From JAXLQL01 sp046331625 (GTDB lineage: Bacteria; Acidobacteriota; Terriglobia; Bryobacterales; Bryobacteraceae), in NCBI GenBank assembly GCA_046331625.1, contig JAXLQL010000020.1:62001-126000 (forward strand): a DNA stretch of 64,000 nucleotides, read 5' to 3'. Under the pieces are notes generated by a model. It did no database searches, was not told where the DNA came from, and was given only the letters and a program-made list of their open reading frames with translations. Positions 9,206-17,707 of the stretch are shown piece after piece. The position numbers were made by a program, and so were the translations under genes. How positions within the stretch are numbered: position 1 is the first letter of the stretch; every line of letters begins with the position of its first letter.

Positions 9206-9268
9206 GATGAGGCGCGGAGCCCGCTTGCCGCTATTGGATGAACGGCGAGGGTGCCCGCCCGGCGCAAG

Positions 9269-9787
9269 TCAGGCACCGTTTCCGATGAATCCGATCGGCT
9301 TCCTCTTGCTCGGCGCGGGAGCCAGCAGCGTCTTGACATGCTCGAAGAGCACGCCGATCTGACGATCGTGCCGCGCCAGGTGGCGGGCCACCTCCTCGCG
9401 CGTGGAAAGGAGTTGCCGGATTCGGACGAACGTCCGCATGATGTCGATATTCACCTGAACCGCGCGCTTGCTGCGCAGAACCGAAGACAGCATCGCGACG
9501 CCCTGTTCAGTGAAAGCGAAAGGTTGGTGCCGCCGGCCTCCCCAACTTGAGGTCACAATTTGTGACCTCGAGTGTCGTGTCTCCTCTTCGGTAAGCTGGA
9601 ACATGAAGTCTTCCGGAAACCGGTCCATGTTGCGGCGCACCGCCTGATTGAACGCTTTCGTCTGGACCCCATACAACACGGCGAGATCGGCATCGAGCAT
9701 GACCTGCTGTTGCCGGATTACTTGAAGGCCCGCCGCAATTCGTTCGATCGGAACAGATCGACTCTTCTTCTTGATTGCTCTTGGCAT
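9269..9787 (-). CDS. ORF6N-domain DNA-binding protein
   Basis: 172 residues. The N-terminal ~90 residues are the ORF6N domain (QVMLDADLAVLYGVQTKAFN, VRRNMDRFPEDFMFQLT, SRSQIVTSSWGG, FAFTEQGVAMLSSVLRS), which is found in phage antirepressors and in many chromosomal orphan genes and is thought to bind DNA. The tail (MRTFVRIRQLLSTREEVARH) is probably a helical coiled coil. The lysine-rich start MPRAIKKKSRSVP supports ATG 9787. No phage genes are near, so it is an orphan or island remnant. A decayed tandem copy lies immediately downstream. A 9-bp inverted repeat inside the gene (GAGGTCACA/TGTGACCTC) is part of the SQIVTS codons. Confidence 0.8.
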   Translation of the reverse strand: MPRAIKKKSRSVPIERIAAGLQVIRQQQVMLDADLAVLYGVQTKAFNQAVRRNMDRFPEDFMFQLTEEETRHSRSQIVTSSWGGRRHQPFAFTEQGVAMLSSVLRSKRAVQVNIDIMRTFVRIRQLLSTREEVARHLARHDRQIGVLFEHVKTLLAPAPSKRKPIGFIGNGA

Positions 9788-10375
9788 CTGCCGCCTTCTT
9801 ACTCCCCATCGGCCGCGCTGTCAATTTGCCCTCCGAAAAACGGGGGATACGGCGCAGCCCTCCAACCAACTCCCGCTCTTTCTCTCCGCTAGTCTTCCCG
9901 GCGAACTCGTTGGAACGCCCACCGCTCAGCAACTTTGCGGTCTGGTCGTCGGTGCTCGCTGGCGGAGTGCTCTCGTTGGGCAGGAGTTGATCTTTGGAGG
10001 GTATCCCGCGGCGACGCCACGCATCCATGGAATCGCGCTCTCGGTTGGAAGCGAACCGGGCAAATTCGCTTACTCCAATCGCCCCACATCCATGCGAGAG
10101 GCCATGGCACCGAGGCAGCCAACGCCGCGGTGTTCACTGGCGGCCGAACTTCGGGAAATGTCGGTGGCCGACCCGGGATTCACGACGAGTATAAGCGCTT
10201 CTTGAAACATCACCCGCAGGGCCCGGCCTATCTACTCGGAACGCTTTCCGGCGAGACCACGAAACTGATTGAGCGAATCCGAGCCTTGTCCCCCATGGGC
10301 CCCCGATCACTCTCCCGTCGCGAGCGCGAGTTGATGCAGGCACTCGATTCCGTGGATTTCACCGCCGTCGCCGCC
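9788..10375. other. ~590-base stretch without a supported gene
   Basis: Open frames exist on both strands, but none shows a recognisable domain, a good ribosome site or a consistent start. The plus-strand frame ending at 10432 has a plausible-looking tail (TLSGETTKLIERIRAL, SLSRRERELMQAL) that overlaps the BON operon terminator, so it is most likely chance or a remnant. Confidence 0.4.
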
Positions 10376-10413
10376 GAAAAAGAAAAAGGGGACCCGGCCG
10401 AAGCCGAGTCCCC
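10376..10413 (-). terminator. Rho-independent terminator of the BON-domain genes
   Basis: Read on the minus strand: a stem of GGGGAC and CGGC arms (one mismatch) closed by a TTCG tetraloop on a C-G pair, followed by a T-rich run (TTTTTCTTTTT). The hairpin is 10388-10413, about 20 bases after the stop of the 10434-10976 gene. A UUCG loop plus U-tract is a textbook intrinsic terminator. Confidence 0.85.
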
Positions 10414-10433
10414 GACAAGGGAAGGAGCCTGAC

Positions 10434-10976
10434 TTACGCTCGCCCATCCACACGCAGGTGGTTCGTCACTTTGAACGCGCCCGCCACGCCGTTCGCCCGC
10501 ATGAACGCCAGGTTGCGATCCATCTCATTGGCCACCACGCCCTCGAGCGTCACGTCACCGTTCTTCACGATGATCCGGATCGGCGGATTCGCACCCAGCC
10601 CGTACCGCTGCAGCGCCGTGTAACCATACACCGCGCGCGCCACCGACAGCCGCACCCGGTTGTCGAAGTTCGAAAGCGGCAGCACTTCGATCTGGTTGCT
10701 CACATGCGCCACGCCTTCCAGCCGCTTCACCACGTTGAACGCGCTCGACGCCAACGTCGGCCGCACCACTTGACCCATCAAGGTCACATCGCCGTTCTCC
10801 ACGCGGAACGTCATGTTGTCGAACACGCTGAGATAGGGCAGCATCAGCAGTTCGTGGCGCACCTTCTTGGCAAGGGCTTCATCGGCTGCGCGAATGTCCT
10901 GCGCCACCGAAGGGGTCTCGGCCGTCGCGGCAATCGCGGCTCCGGCCAGAATCACTGCGAGAATCATCCGTTTCAT
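10434..10976 (-). CDS. Secreted double BON-domain protein (second of a tandem pair)
   Basis: 180 residues with a signal peptide (MKRMILAVILAGAAIAATAE) and two BON domains: one around VRHELLMLPYLSVFDNM...GDVTLMGQVVRP, the other around PIRIIVKNGDVTLEGVVAN. BON domains are small alpha/beta folds of periplasmic proteins (OsmY type) thought to bind membranes or help under envelope stress. It is closely similar to the protein encoded at 11029-11565, so the two genes are a tandem duplication; the 52-base gap and shared strand suggest one transcript ended by the strong hairpin at 10388-10413. The exact ligand is not known. Confidence 0.82.
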   Translation of the reverse strand: MKRMILAVILAGAAIAATAETPSVAQDIRAADEALAKKVRHELLMLPYLSVFDNMTFRVENGDVTLMGQVVRPTLASSAFNVVKRLEGVAHVSNQIEVLPLSNFDNRVRLSVARAVYGYTALQRYGLGANPPIRIIVKNGDVTLEGVVANEMDRNLAFMRANGVAGAFKVTNHLRVDGRA

Positions 10977-11028
10977 GGTCTTGTCTCCTGGTGTAACTAC
11001 TATCTGGTTCTTACTCCGGCGGTGCCGC

Positions 11029-11565
11029 TTACGAGCGGCCCTCCACCCGAAGATTGTTGGTCACTTGGAACACGCCCGCTACCGCGTTCGCCTGAATGTT
11101 GGCTACATCGCGGTCGCCGCTGTTGGCCACCACGCCCTCGAGCGTCACGTCACCGTTCTTCACGATGATGCGGATCGAAGGGTTGGTCCCCAGTCCATAG
11201 CGCTGCAGACTCGGGAAGCCGTACACCGCGCGCAGCACCGCCACGCGGATCCGGTTGTCGTTCGGCGAAAGCGGCAGTACCTCGATCCGGTTCTCCACCT
11301 TGGCCACACCCTCGAGCCGCCGCACCACATTGAATGCGTCGCTCTTGAGCGTGGGGCGGGTCACTTGACCGAAGAGGGTCACCGCGCCGTCTTCCACCCG
11401 GAATGACATGTTGTCGAACACACCCAAGAAGGGCAGGGTTACCAGCTCGTGACGGACTTTCTTGGCCAACGCCTCGTCCCTGGTACGAGCCAGTTCGGTC
11501 GTCGCAGTGGTGGACTCCGCCATCGCCGCGGCGGCCAGAATCATCGTCAGGATCGCTTTTTTCAT
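11029..11565 (-). CDS. Secreted double BON-domain protein (first of a tandem pair)
   Basis: 178 residues with a signal peptide (MKKAILTMILAAAAMAESTT). The architecture matches its downstream neighbour: BON 1 (LVTLPFLGVFDNMSFRVEDG, VTLFGQVTRP) and BON 2 (SIRIIVKNGDVTLEGVVANS), the same final motif NNLRVEG(R/S), and the same YGLG(T/A)NP linker. The ribosome site upstream of ATG 11565 is good (AAGGAA in the mRNA). A periplasmic envelope-associated role is inferred from family knowledge. Confidence 0.82.
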   Translation of the reverse strand: MKKAILTMILAAAAMAESTTATTELARTRDEALAKKVRHELVTLPFLGVFDNMSFRVEDGAVTLFGQVTRPTLKSDAFNVVRRLEGVAKVENRIEVLPLSPNDNRIRVAVLRAVYGFPSLQRYGLGTNPSIRIIVKNGDVTLEGVVANSGDRDVANIQANAVAGVFQVTNNLRVEGRS

Positions 11566-11720
11566 CGGTTCCTTTCTCCTTCCGATCAGTGATACGCCCC
11601 CTCTCGCCGATCAGTTTCCGCCCCCGAACGCTTTTACCGAACCTTTACAAAACCTTCGAATTCGCGCCCGAAAGTGGTGGAAAACGGCCACTCCGCGCCG
11701 CGAGAGGTACCATCGAAGAG

Positions 11721-14700
11721 GTGCTACACCGAGCCGTCCTCGCGCTGCTGGTCACATCCGCCGCGTTTTCCCAAACCACCACGGCTACCCTCGCCGGAAC
11801 CGTCCGCGACAGCTCGCAGCGCCCAATCGGCAACGCCGCCATCGAAGCGCTCGACCTCGATCGCAACGCCCCCCGCACCGCGCGCTCCGCCGCCGATGGC
11901 TCCTGGCGCATCGCCGAACTCCGGCCCGCCCGCTACCGCGTCACCGTCTCGGCGCCCGATCTCCAGCCCGCCGTCTTCGACGAAGTCGTGCTCACGCTCG
12001 ATTCCCACCGCCGCATCGAGGCCACGCTCGCACCCGCCGCCCGCCGCGAATCCGTCACCGTGTCAGCGCCGCTCGAAGGCATCGACGCCGAGTCGCCCGC
12101 CCTCGGCGCCACGCTCGAACGCGACCGCATCGCCCAGCTCCCCCTCAACCGCCGCGACTTCCTCCAGCTCTCGTTCCTCACGCCCGGCGTGCTGCCGCCC
12201 GTGCAGGACTCGGAACTCTCCTCCCGCGGCTCCTTCGCCATGCATGCCGGCGGAGCGCGCGAAGAGTTCAATAACTTCACGCTCGATGGCGCCGACAACA
12301 ATGACCCCTACACCAATCGCTACGTCCTGCAGCCATCGCTCGAGTCGATTCAGGAGTTCCGCATTCTCACGAACTCCTACAGCGCCGAGTATGGCCGCAG
12401 CGGTGGAGCGCAAGTGAACGTGGTCACACGCTCGGGCTCCAACGATCTCCACGGCACAGCTTACGAATACCTGCGCAACCGCTTGCTCGACGCGCGCAAC
12501 TTCTTCGACGGCGCATCGCGCCCCAAGTATGTCCGCAACCAATTCGGTGGATCGCTCGGCGGCCCCGTCCACCGCGACCGCTCCTTCTTCTTCGTCAACT
12601 ATGAGGCGCTGCGCGAGCGTCACACCTTGACGCACCTGGCCGCGGTACCCACCGCCGCCGAGCGCGTAGGCGAATTCACCCGCACCGTGCTCGATCCATT
12701 CACGCGCCAGCCGTTCCCCGGGAATCGCGTTCCCGCCGCGCGCGTCAATCCGCTCGCTCCGCGCGTGCTCGCGCTGTTCGATCTTCCAGCCTCGCCCGTC
12801 TTGCGCGACGGCGTGCATTCGCTCACCGCCCGTTACGATCACCGCCTTTCCTCGCGTGACGAACTCTCGGTCCGTTACGGCTGGGGATCGCAGAATCTCC
12901 TCGAGCCGTTCGCGGAAGAAGTTACTGACGTGGCGGGATTCGGTAACTATGTCGATAACTCCGGCCACAACGGAGCCGTGCAGCATCAGCGCGTGTGGAC
13001 TCCGGCCTTCGTGCAGACCACGCGCTTCGCCTATACGCGGTCCTACCGGCGCGCGCGTCCGCAGAACTGGCAGACCGACGTGGGCACGCTCTGGGGCGTC
13101 AACTGGCTCAACGTGCGCCCCCGTGATTTCGGATTTCCGTCCATCAAGATCGCTGGCTACTCTCAGGTGGGCGACGTCGACCAACTCCCGCTCGAACGGA
13201 CCACTCCCACTTGGCAAATTCAGGAATCCGTCGCCTGGATCCGCGGCGCGCACTCCTGGAAGCTCGGCGGCGAATTCCGGCATGTCGCCACTGACGGCTA
13301 TCTCGATTACTTTGGGCGCGGGTCACTTACCTTCTCCGGAGCTCTCACGGGCGTGGGCCTCGCCGACGTGCTGCTCGGGTTGCCGTCGTTCGGGATCCAA
13401 TCGAAGTTCGACAACCGCCAGAGCCTGCGCACTCGCGGACAGTATCTCTATGCGCAAGACGACTGGCGCGTCACGCCACGGTTGAACCTGAGCCTCGGCG
13501 TTCGCTACGAGTACGCGAGCCCCTCGACGGACCCCGAAGACCGCATGTACACGCTCGACGTGACGACAAACAAGCTGGTGCAAGTGGGCCGCAATGGCGT
13601 GCCGCGCGCCGGCCTTCGGCCCGATCGGAACAACTTCGCCCCGCGCGTAGGGTTCGCCTGGACGCCAGGCGCGGGTTGGGTCGTCCGCGGCGGATACGGC
13701 GTCTTCTTCGATTCCGGCATGTTCGTGGTGAACTCGTCGTTCTACTTCAATCCGCCGCTGTTCAACGTGCGTGTCTTCTTCCCGACGGCCACATCGCTCC
13801 TCACGCTCGCGAATCCGTTCCCGACCAACGGCGGAATCACGCCGCCGCCTTCGCCGAACACGCTGAGCCCCGACATCACCACTGCCTACATGCAGAACTG
13901 GAACTTCACCGTGGAGCGCCAGGTGTCGCGCTCGGCCACGTTGACGCTCGCCTATGCGGGATCCAAGGGAACCCACCTGATCCGCTCGCGCGATCTGAAT
14001 CAACCCGCGCCGGCTGCGGGGGTGCTCGCGCTGCGGCGTCCGAATCCGGCCTTCGGCGGCGTCTTCTTCAGCGAGAGCGGCGGTAACTCGAATTTCCACT
14101 CGCTGCAGGCGAACCTCAATCGCCGCCTGACTCGCGGCTGGTCCCTGATCGCGTCCTATACATGGTCGAAATCCATCGACGATACCTCGGCGTTTCTCGG
14201 GACCAAGCCCGACAAGAACTTCCCGCAAGATAGTCGCAACTTCCGCGCCGAGCGCGCGCAGTCGTCGTTCGATCTGCGCCACCGCCTCGCCGCCGCATCC
14301 GTGTGGCAGTGGAAAGGCGTCGAATTCCGCACCATCTTGGCCGCGCAAACGGGCCAGCCCTTCACGCCGCTCCTTCGATTCGATAACTCGAACACCGGCA
14401 ACAGTGGATCGATCTTCGGCAATGATCGCCCGGACCTGCTGCGTAACCCGCGCCTCTCCACTCGGACGCCCGAGCGTTGGTTCGACACCGCCGCTTTCGC
14501 CATTCCGCGCCAGTTCACCTTCGGCTCAGCGGGGCGAAATATCGTTGCCGGTCCGGGACTCGTGAACCTCGATGCCGGTGTCGCGCGCACGTTCCGCGTG
14601 CATGAGCGGTGGCGGCTGACGCTCGAAGCGCAAGCGTTCAACCTCTCGAACACCGCCCACTTTGACCTTCCCGAGCGCTACGCCGACGAGCCCTCGACGT

Positions 14701-14765
14701 TCGGGCGGATCTTCTCGGCGAAGTCGCCCCGTCAGGTCCAGTTGGGGTTGCGGATCGGATTCTGA
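11721..14765 (+). CDS. TonB-dependent receptor, Oar-like, with carboxypeptidase-regulatory domain
   Basis: 1014 residues from GTG 11721, preceded by AAGAG and followed by a signal peptide (VLHRAVLALLVTSAAFSQTT). The frame is open further upstream, but that part overlaps the BON gene and has no signal. Order: carboxypeptidase-like Ig domain (ATLAGTVRDSSQRPIGNAAI), plug (RDFLQLSFLTPGV, NNFTLDGADNNDPY, EYGRSGGAQVNVVTRSG), then a long outer-membrane beta-barrel ending VQLGLRIGF, with the terminal aromatic needed for barrel assembly. Oar-like receptors are expanded in Acidobacteria and import large substrates such as oligosaccharides or peptides using TonB/ExbBD energy; the substrate is not predictable. 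No SusD partner is near. Confidence 0.9.
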   Translation: MLHRAVLALLVTSAAFSQTTTATLAGTVRDSSQRPIGNAAIEALDLDRNAPRTARSAADGSWRIAELRPARYRVTVSAPDLQPAVFDEVVLTLDSHRRIEATLAPAARRESVTVSAPLEGIDAESPALGATLERDRIAQLPLNRRDFLQLSFLTPGVLPPVQDSELSSRGSFAMHAGGAREEFNNFTLDGADNNDPYTNRYVLQPSLESIQEFRILTNSYSAEYGRSGGAQVNVVTRSGSNDLHGTAYEYLRNRLLDARNFFDGASRPKYVRNQFGGSLGGPVHRDRSFFFVNYEALRERHTLTHLAAVPTAAERVGEFTRTVLDPFTRQPFPGNRVPAARVNPLAPRVLALFDLPASPVLRDGVHSLTARYDHRLSSRDELSVRYGWGSQNLLEPFAEEVTDVAGFGNYVDNSGHNGAVQHQRVWTPAFVQTTRFAYTRSYRRARPQNWQTDVGTLWGVNWLNVRPRDFGFPSIKIAGYSQVGDVDQLPLERTTPTWQIQESVAWIRGAHSWKLGGEFRHVATDGYLDYFGRGSLTFSGALTGVGLADVLLGLPSFGIQSKFDNRQSLRTRGQYLYAQDDWRVTPRLNLSLGVRYEYASPSTDPEDRMYTLDVTTNKLVQVGRNGVPRAGLRPDRNNFAPRVGFAWTPGAGWVVRGGYGVFFDSGMFVVNSSFYFNPPLFNVRVFFPTATSLLTLANPFPTNGGITPPPSPNTLSPDITTAYMQNWNFTVERQVSRSATLTLAYAGSKGTHLIRSRDLNQPAPAAGVLALRRPNPAFGGVFFSESGGNSNFHSLQANLNRRLTRGWSLIASYTWSKSIDDTSAFLGTKPDKNFPQDSRNFRAERAQSSFDLRHRLAAASVWQWKGVEFRTILAAQTGQPFTPLLRFDNSNTGNSGSIFGNDRPDLLRNPRLSTRTPERWFDTAAFAIPRQFTFGSAGRNIVAGPGLVNLDAGVARTFRVHERWRLTLEAQAFNLSNTAHFDLPERYADEPSTFGRIFSAKSPRQVQLGLRIGF

Positions 14766-14767
14766 GC

Positions 14768-15001
14768 GTGCGAGCATTTCCTGGTTTCGACCGAATCACT
14801 ATAGATCCCGGAAAGTGCGGAGGGAAGCCCTGCATTCGCGGCATGCGGATCACAGTACGCCGAGTGCTCGAGATCTTGGCCACATATCCCGACCGGGCGG
14901 AGTTGTTCCGCGAGTACCCATTCCTCGAAGAAGAAGACCTGCGGCAGGCTCTCTCCTTTGCTGCTGCCACGGTTGACGACGCAATCCTCCGCCTCCAATA
15001 G
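14768..15001 (+). CDS. DUF433 protein, orphan antitoxin-like
   Basis: 77 residues from GTG 14768, two bases after the TonB receptor stop. The whole protein is DUF433: RITIDPGKCGGKPCIRGMRI near the N-terminus, then TVRRVLEILATYP and ELFREYPFLEEEDLRQALSFA, a winged-helix-like fold. DUF433 proteins usually act as antitoxins beside a DUF5615 PIN-like toxin. No such toxin follows: the next ~160 bases have no open frame with the expected MKFLVD start. It may therefore be an orphan, or the partner was lost. Co-transcription with the receptor is likely from the spacing. Confidence 0.75.
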   Translation: MRAFPGFDRITIDPGKCGGKPCIRGMRITVRRVLEILATYPDRAELFREYPFLEEEDLRQALSFAAATVDDAILRLQ

Positions 15002-15167
15002 CGCTTCAACGATCTTCTCGAGACACATAAGGTGGGGACATGGGGCACGACCAACCCAAAGCTCGCCTCTTGACGCAAATTGCTACTGTGCGAGGGTGAA
15101 AAGACCCGATCCGGACTGAGAGCCCCGCCTGGGGCGCGGCACTCAGGGTGCACTTGCTTCCGCCGTG

Positions 15168-15617
15168 ATGCCACGCAACTGGGAGCACCTCATCCGGTTG
15201 GCAGCCGTGGTCGCAGGATCGGTGGGGGCATTTCTCGTCATCCGCGCCGCCGTTGTGCCCACGGACTTCGGACGACTCGGCCACTACCGCCCCGCCGCGC
15301 TCGACGACAACCGCGCCCGCCCCGCCGCTTATGCCGGGCGCGCCGACTGCATCGCCTGCCACGACGACAAAGACACCGCCACCAAGACCGGACGTCACGC
15401 CAAGATCTCGTGCGAAGCCTGTCATGGCGCACAAGCGGTCCACGCGAGCGATCCCGAGAAGAAGCCGTCCAAGCCGCAGGCTGCCGCCTTGTGCAAGGGC
15501 TGCCACCAGAAGGACGCGGCGAAGCCCGCCTGGTTCCCGCAGGTGGCCGTGGCTGAGCACTACGCCGACGCAGGCACTTGCATCGCCTGCCACAATCCGC
15601 ACCAACCAAAAATGTAG
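15168..15617 (+). CDS. Membrane-anchored tetraheme c-type cytochrome
   Basis: 149 residues from ATG 15168 (a GTG lies directly before). An N-terminal hydrophobic helix (RLAAVVAGSVGAFLVIRAAV) anchors or exports the protein, followed by four CxxCH heme sites: CIACH, CEACH, CKGCH, CIACH. This size and heme spacing resemble small NapC/DsrJ-like or class III electron carriers. It is the first gene of a three-gene unit with a four-cluster FeS protein and an NrfD protein, 15 and 12 bases apart, and probably passes electrons between the periplasm and that quinone-linked pair. Confidence 0.85.
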   Translation: MPRNWEHLIRLAAVVAGSVGAFLVIRAAVVPTDFGRLGHYRPAALDDNRARPAAYAGRADCIACHDDKDTATKTGRHAKISCEACHGAQAVHASDPEKKPSKPQAAALCKGCHQKDAAKPAWFPQVAVAEHYADAGTCIACHNPHQPKM

Positions 15618-15631
15618 CCGGAGGACGAACG

Positions 15632-16384
15632 ATGCCAATCACGCGGCGCGAAATCATCGACAAAGCGAGCAAGCTCATCATGCTCACTCCGGCCGCCGCC
15701 GCCGGACTGAATCTGATGGAGGGCGAGGCCAAAGCCGCTACCGACCAGTACAAGGCCGCAGACCACTGGTGGGGCATGACCATCGACCTCAGCAAGTGCA
15801 TCGGCTGCGGCAACTGCGTGCGCGCCTGCGCCCGGGAAAACGACGTGCCCGATGGCTTCTACCGCACCTGGGTCGAGCGCTACCAGATTCACGGCGAGGA
15901 CATCGAGCGCCCGCATGTCGAATCCCCGTTGGGAGGAATGAACGGGTTCCCTCCGGTGAAGGATACCTCCGTCAAGAGCTTCTATGTGCCCAAGCTCTGC
16001 AACCACTGTTGGGATTCGCCTTGCACGCAGGTCTGCCCGGTAGGCGCCACCTTCGTAAGTCCGGATGGCGTGGTGTTAGTGGACGAGAAATACTGCCTCG
16101 GATGCCGCTACTGCGTGCAGGCGTGCCCGTATGGCTGCCGCTTCATTCACCCCACCAAGCACACTGTGCAGAAGTGCAACCTCTGTTACCACCGCATCAC
16201 CAAGGGCCTCACCACCGCCTGCTGCGAAGCGTGCCCGACGGGTTGCCGCACGCTCGCCGACCTCAAGAATCCAGATGACCCAGTCCACGAGTTCCTGCGC
16301 AAGAATCGGGTCCAGGTGCTGAAGCCGCACATGGCCACGCGCGCCAAGGTCTTCTACAAAGACCTCGACGGCTCGGTTCGATAA
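15632..16384 (+). CDS. Tat-exported 4x[4Fe-4S] ferredoxin subunit (HybA/DsrO/PsrB-like)
   Basis: 250 residues from ATG 15632, with a GGAGGA ribosome site just upstream. The N-terminus has a twin-arginine-like signal (TRREIIDKASKLIMLTPAAA). Four cysteine groups follow: CIGCGNCVRAC, CNHCWDSPCTQVCP, CLGCRYCVQACPYGC and CNLCYHRITKGL...CCEACPTGC, the classic set for four cubanes. Such proteins relay electrons on the periplasmic face between an NrfD-type membrane subunit and a catalytic or cytochrome partner. Here the partners are the tetraheme cytochrome before it and the NrfD gene after it; no molybdopterin or NiFe catalytic subunit is present. Confidence 0.9.
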   Translation: MPITRREIIDKASKLIMLTPAAAAGLNLMEGEAKAATDQYKAADHWWGMTIDLSKCIGCGNCVRACARENDVPDGFYRTWVERYQIHGEDIERPHVESPLGGMNGFPPVKDTSVKSFYVPKLCNHCWDSPCTQVCPVGATFVSPDGVVLVDEKYCLGCRYCVQACPYGCRFIHPTKHTVQKCNLCYHRITKGLTTACCEACPTGCRTLADLKNPDDPVHEFLRKNRVQVLKPHMATRAKVFYKDLDGSVR

Positions 16385-16396
16385 AAGGGGGAAACG

Positions 16397-17569
16397 ATGT
16401 ATCCGAATTCGCTCGGCGTGGAAGGGTTCATGTACCCCAACGAGATGGAGCTCCAATGGAGCATCCTGATCGTTCTGTATCCGTTCATCACCGGACTGGT
16501 GGCGGGCGCGTTCATCCTGGCATCGCTCGAACGCGTCTTCAAGGTGGAAGCCGTCAAGCCCACCTACCGCCTGGCGTTGCTCACCGCGCTGGCATTCCTG
16601 CTCGTTGCGCCGCTTCCCCTGCAGCTCCATCTCGGCCATCCCGAGCGCTCCTTCGAAATGTACCTGACCCCGCATCGCTCGTCGGCCATGGCGATGTTCG
16701 GCTTCGTGTATCTGTGGTACCTCATGGTGGTTCTGCTGCTCGAAATCTGGCTCGACTATCGGGCCGATATCGTGGCGCTGGCCCAGTCGTCCACCGGGCC
16801 TTTGCGCTGGATCTACCGCCTCATGACGCTCGGCTCCTACAACGTGAGCGAAGAGAGCCGCCGCATCGATGATCGGGTGGGTTGGACGCTTACCGTTATC
16901 GGCATCCCCTCAGCGTTCCTGCTGCACGGCTACGTGGGCTTCATCTTCGGATCGATCAAGGCGAACCCATGGTGGTCCACGCCGCTTATGCCGATCGTGT
17001 TTCTGTTCTCGGCGATGGTCTCAGGAATTGCCGCGGTGTTGCTGCTCTATATGGCGTTGATGAAACTCCGCCGAGAGCCGCTCGACATGGCGTGCCTCGA
17101 CGCGATCGGCAAGTATCTCTTTTACGCCTTTCTGATCGACTTCTCGCTCGAGATGCTCGATCTGATCCATCGCATCTACGAAGCCGACGAATCGTTCCAG
17201 TCGCTCGACTTCATGGTCCACTCGAGGCTCTACGTGTCGCAGGTGGTGATCCAGATCCTGCTCGGAACCTTGCTGCCGATCTCGCTACTGGCGTTGACTC
17301 AGGTGCGCGGCTTCGGCGAACTTGCGCGGCGCCGCATCTATGCGATCGCCGGCACGCTCACGCTTATCGGTATCTTCGCCATGCGCTGGAACGTGGTCAT
17401 TGGTGGCCAGTTGTTCTCCAAGAGCTTTCTCGGCTACACCACTTACAAGATGGAGTTCGCCACGCGTGAGGGTCTGCTGCCCGCACTCGTGCTCATGGTG
17501 TTGCCGTTCTTCATCTTGTCGTTCCTCATGAAGCTGCTCCCGCCGTGGCCGAAGACGGAAAGGGCGTAG
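16397..17569 (+). CDS. nrfD: NrfD/PsrC-family membrane quinone-interacting subunit
   Basis: 390 residues with about nine to ten transmembrane helices (for example ILIVLYPFITGLVAGAFILAS, LALLTALAFLLVAPLPL, PLMPIVFLFSAMVSGIAAVL, YAIAGTLTLIGIFAM). The FITGLVAGAF and LHLGHPER motifs are typical of NrfD/PsrC/HybB proteins, which oxidise or reduce menaquinol in the membrane. A ribosome site (GGGGGAAA) precedes ATG 16397. With the FeS and cytochrome genes it forms a membrane electron-transfer module similar in layout to Dsr/Qrc/Hyb complexes. The real donor or acceptor enzyme must be encoded elsewhere or be soluble. Confidence 0.88.
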   Translation: MYPNSLGVEGFMYPNEMELQWSILIVLYPFITGLVAGAFILASLERVFKVEAVKPTYRLALLTALAFLLVAPLPLQLHLGHPERSFEMYLTPHRSSAMAMFGFVYLWYLMVVLLLEIWLDYRADIVALAQSSTGPLRWIYRLMTLGSYNVSEESRRIDDRVGWTLTVIGIPSAFLLHGYVGFIFGSIKANPWWSTPLMPIVFLFSAMVSGIAAVLLLYMALMKLRREPLDMACLDAIGKYLFYAFLIDFSLEMLDLIHRIYEADESFQSLDFMVHSRLYVSQVVIQILLGTLLPISLLALTQVRGFGELARRRIYAIAGTLTLIGIFAMRWNVVIGGQLFSKSFLGYTTYKMEFATREGLLPALVLMVLPFFILSFLMKLLPPWPKTERA

Positions 17570-17707
17570 TGCCAAACTTTCGTCCTGGCGAGTCTACAAC
17601 CAGACAATTTGTCGCCATAGCGACCGTGCCAAATATGGCTAACCAATTGAAAACAATGCAGCTAGGACAAAGTGTATTCTGGACCACAAAGTGCTTCTTC
17701 AGGTCCC

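Noticed and set aside
9548..9570. Inverted repeat GAGGTCACA...TGTGACCTC as an operator
   Set aside because: It lies deep in the ORF6N coding region and follows from the codons for a conserved SQIVTS segment; regulatory use is not supported.
12063..13283. 406-codon minus-strand frame
   Set aside because: Shadow of the first TonB receptor.
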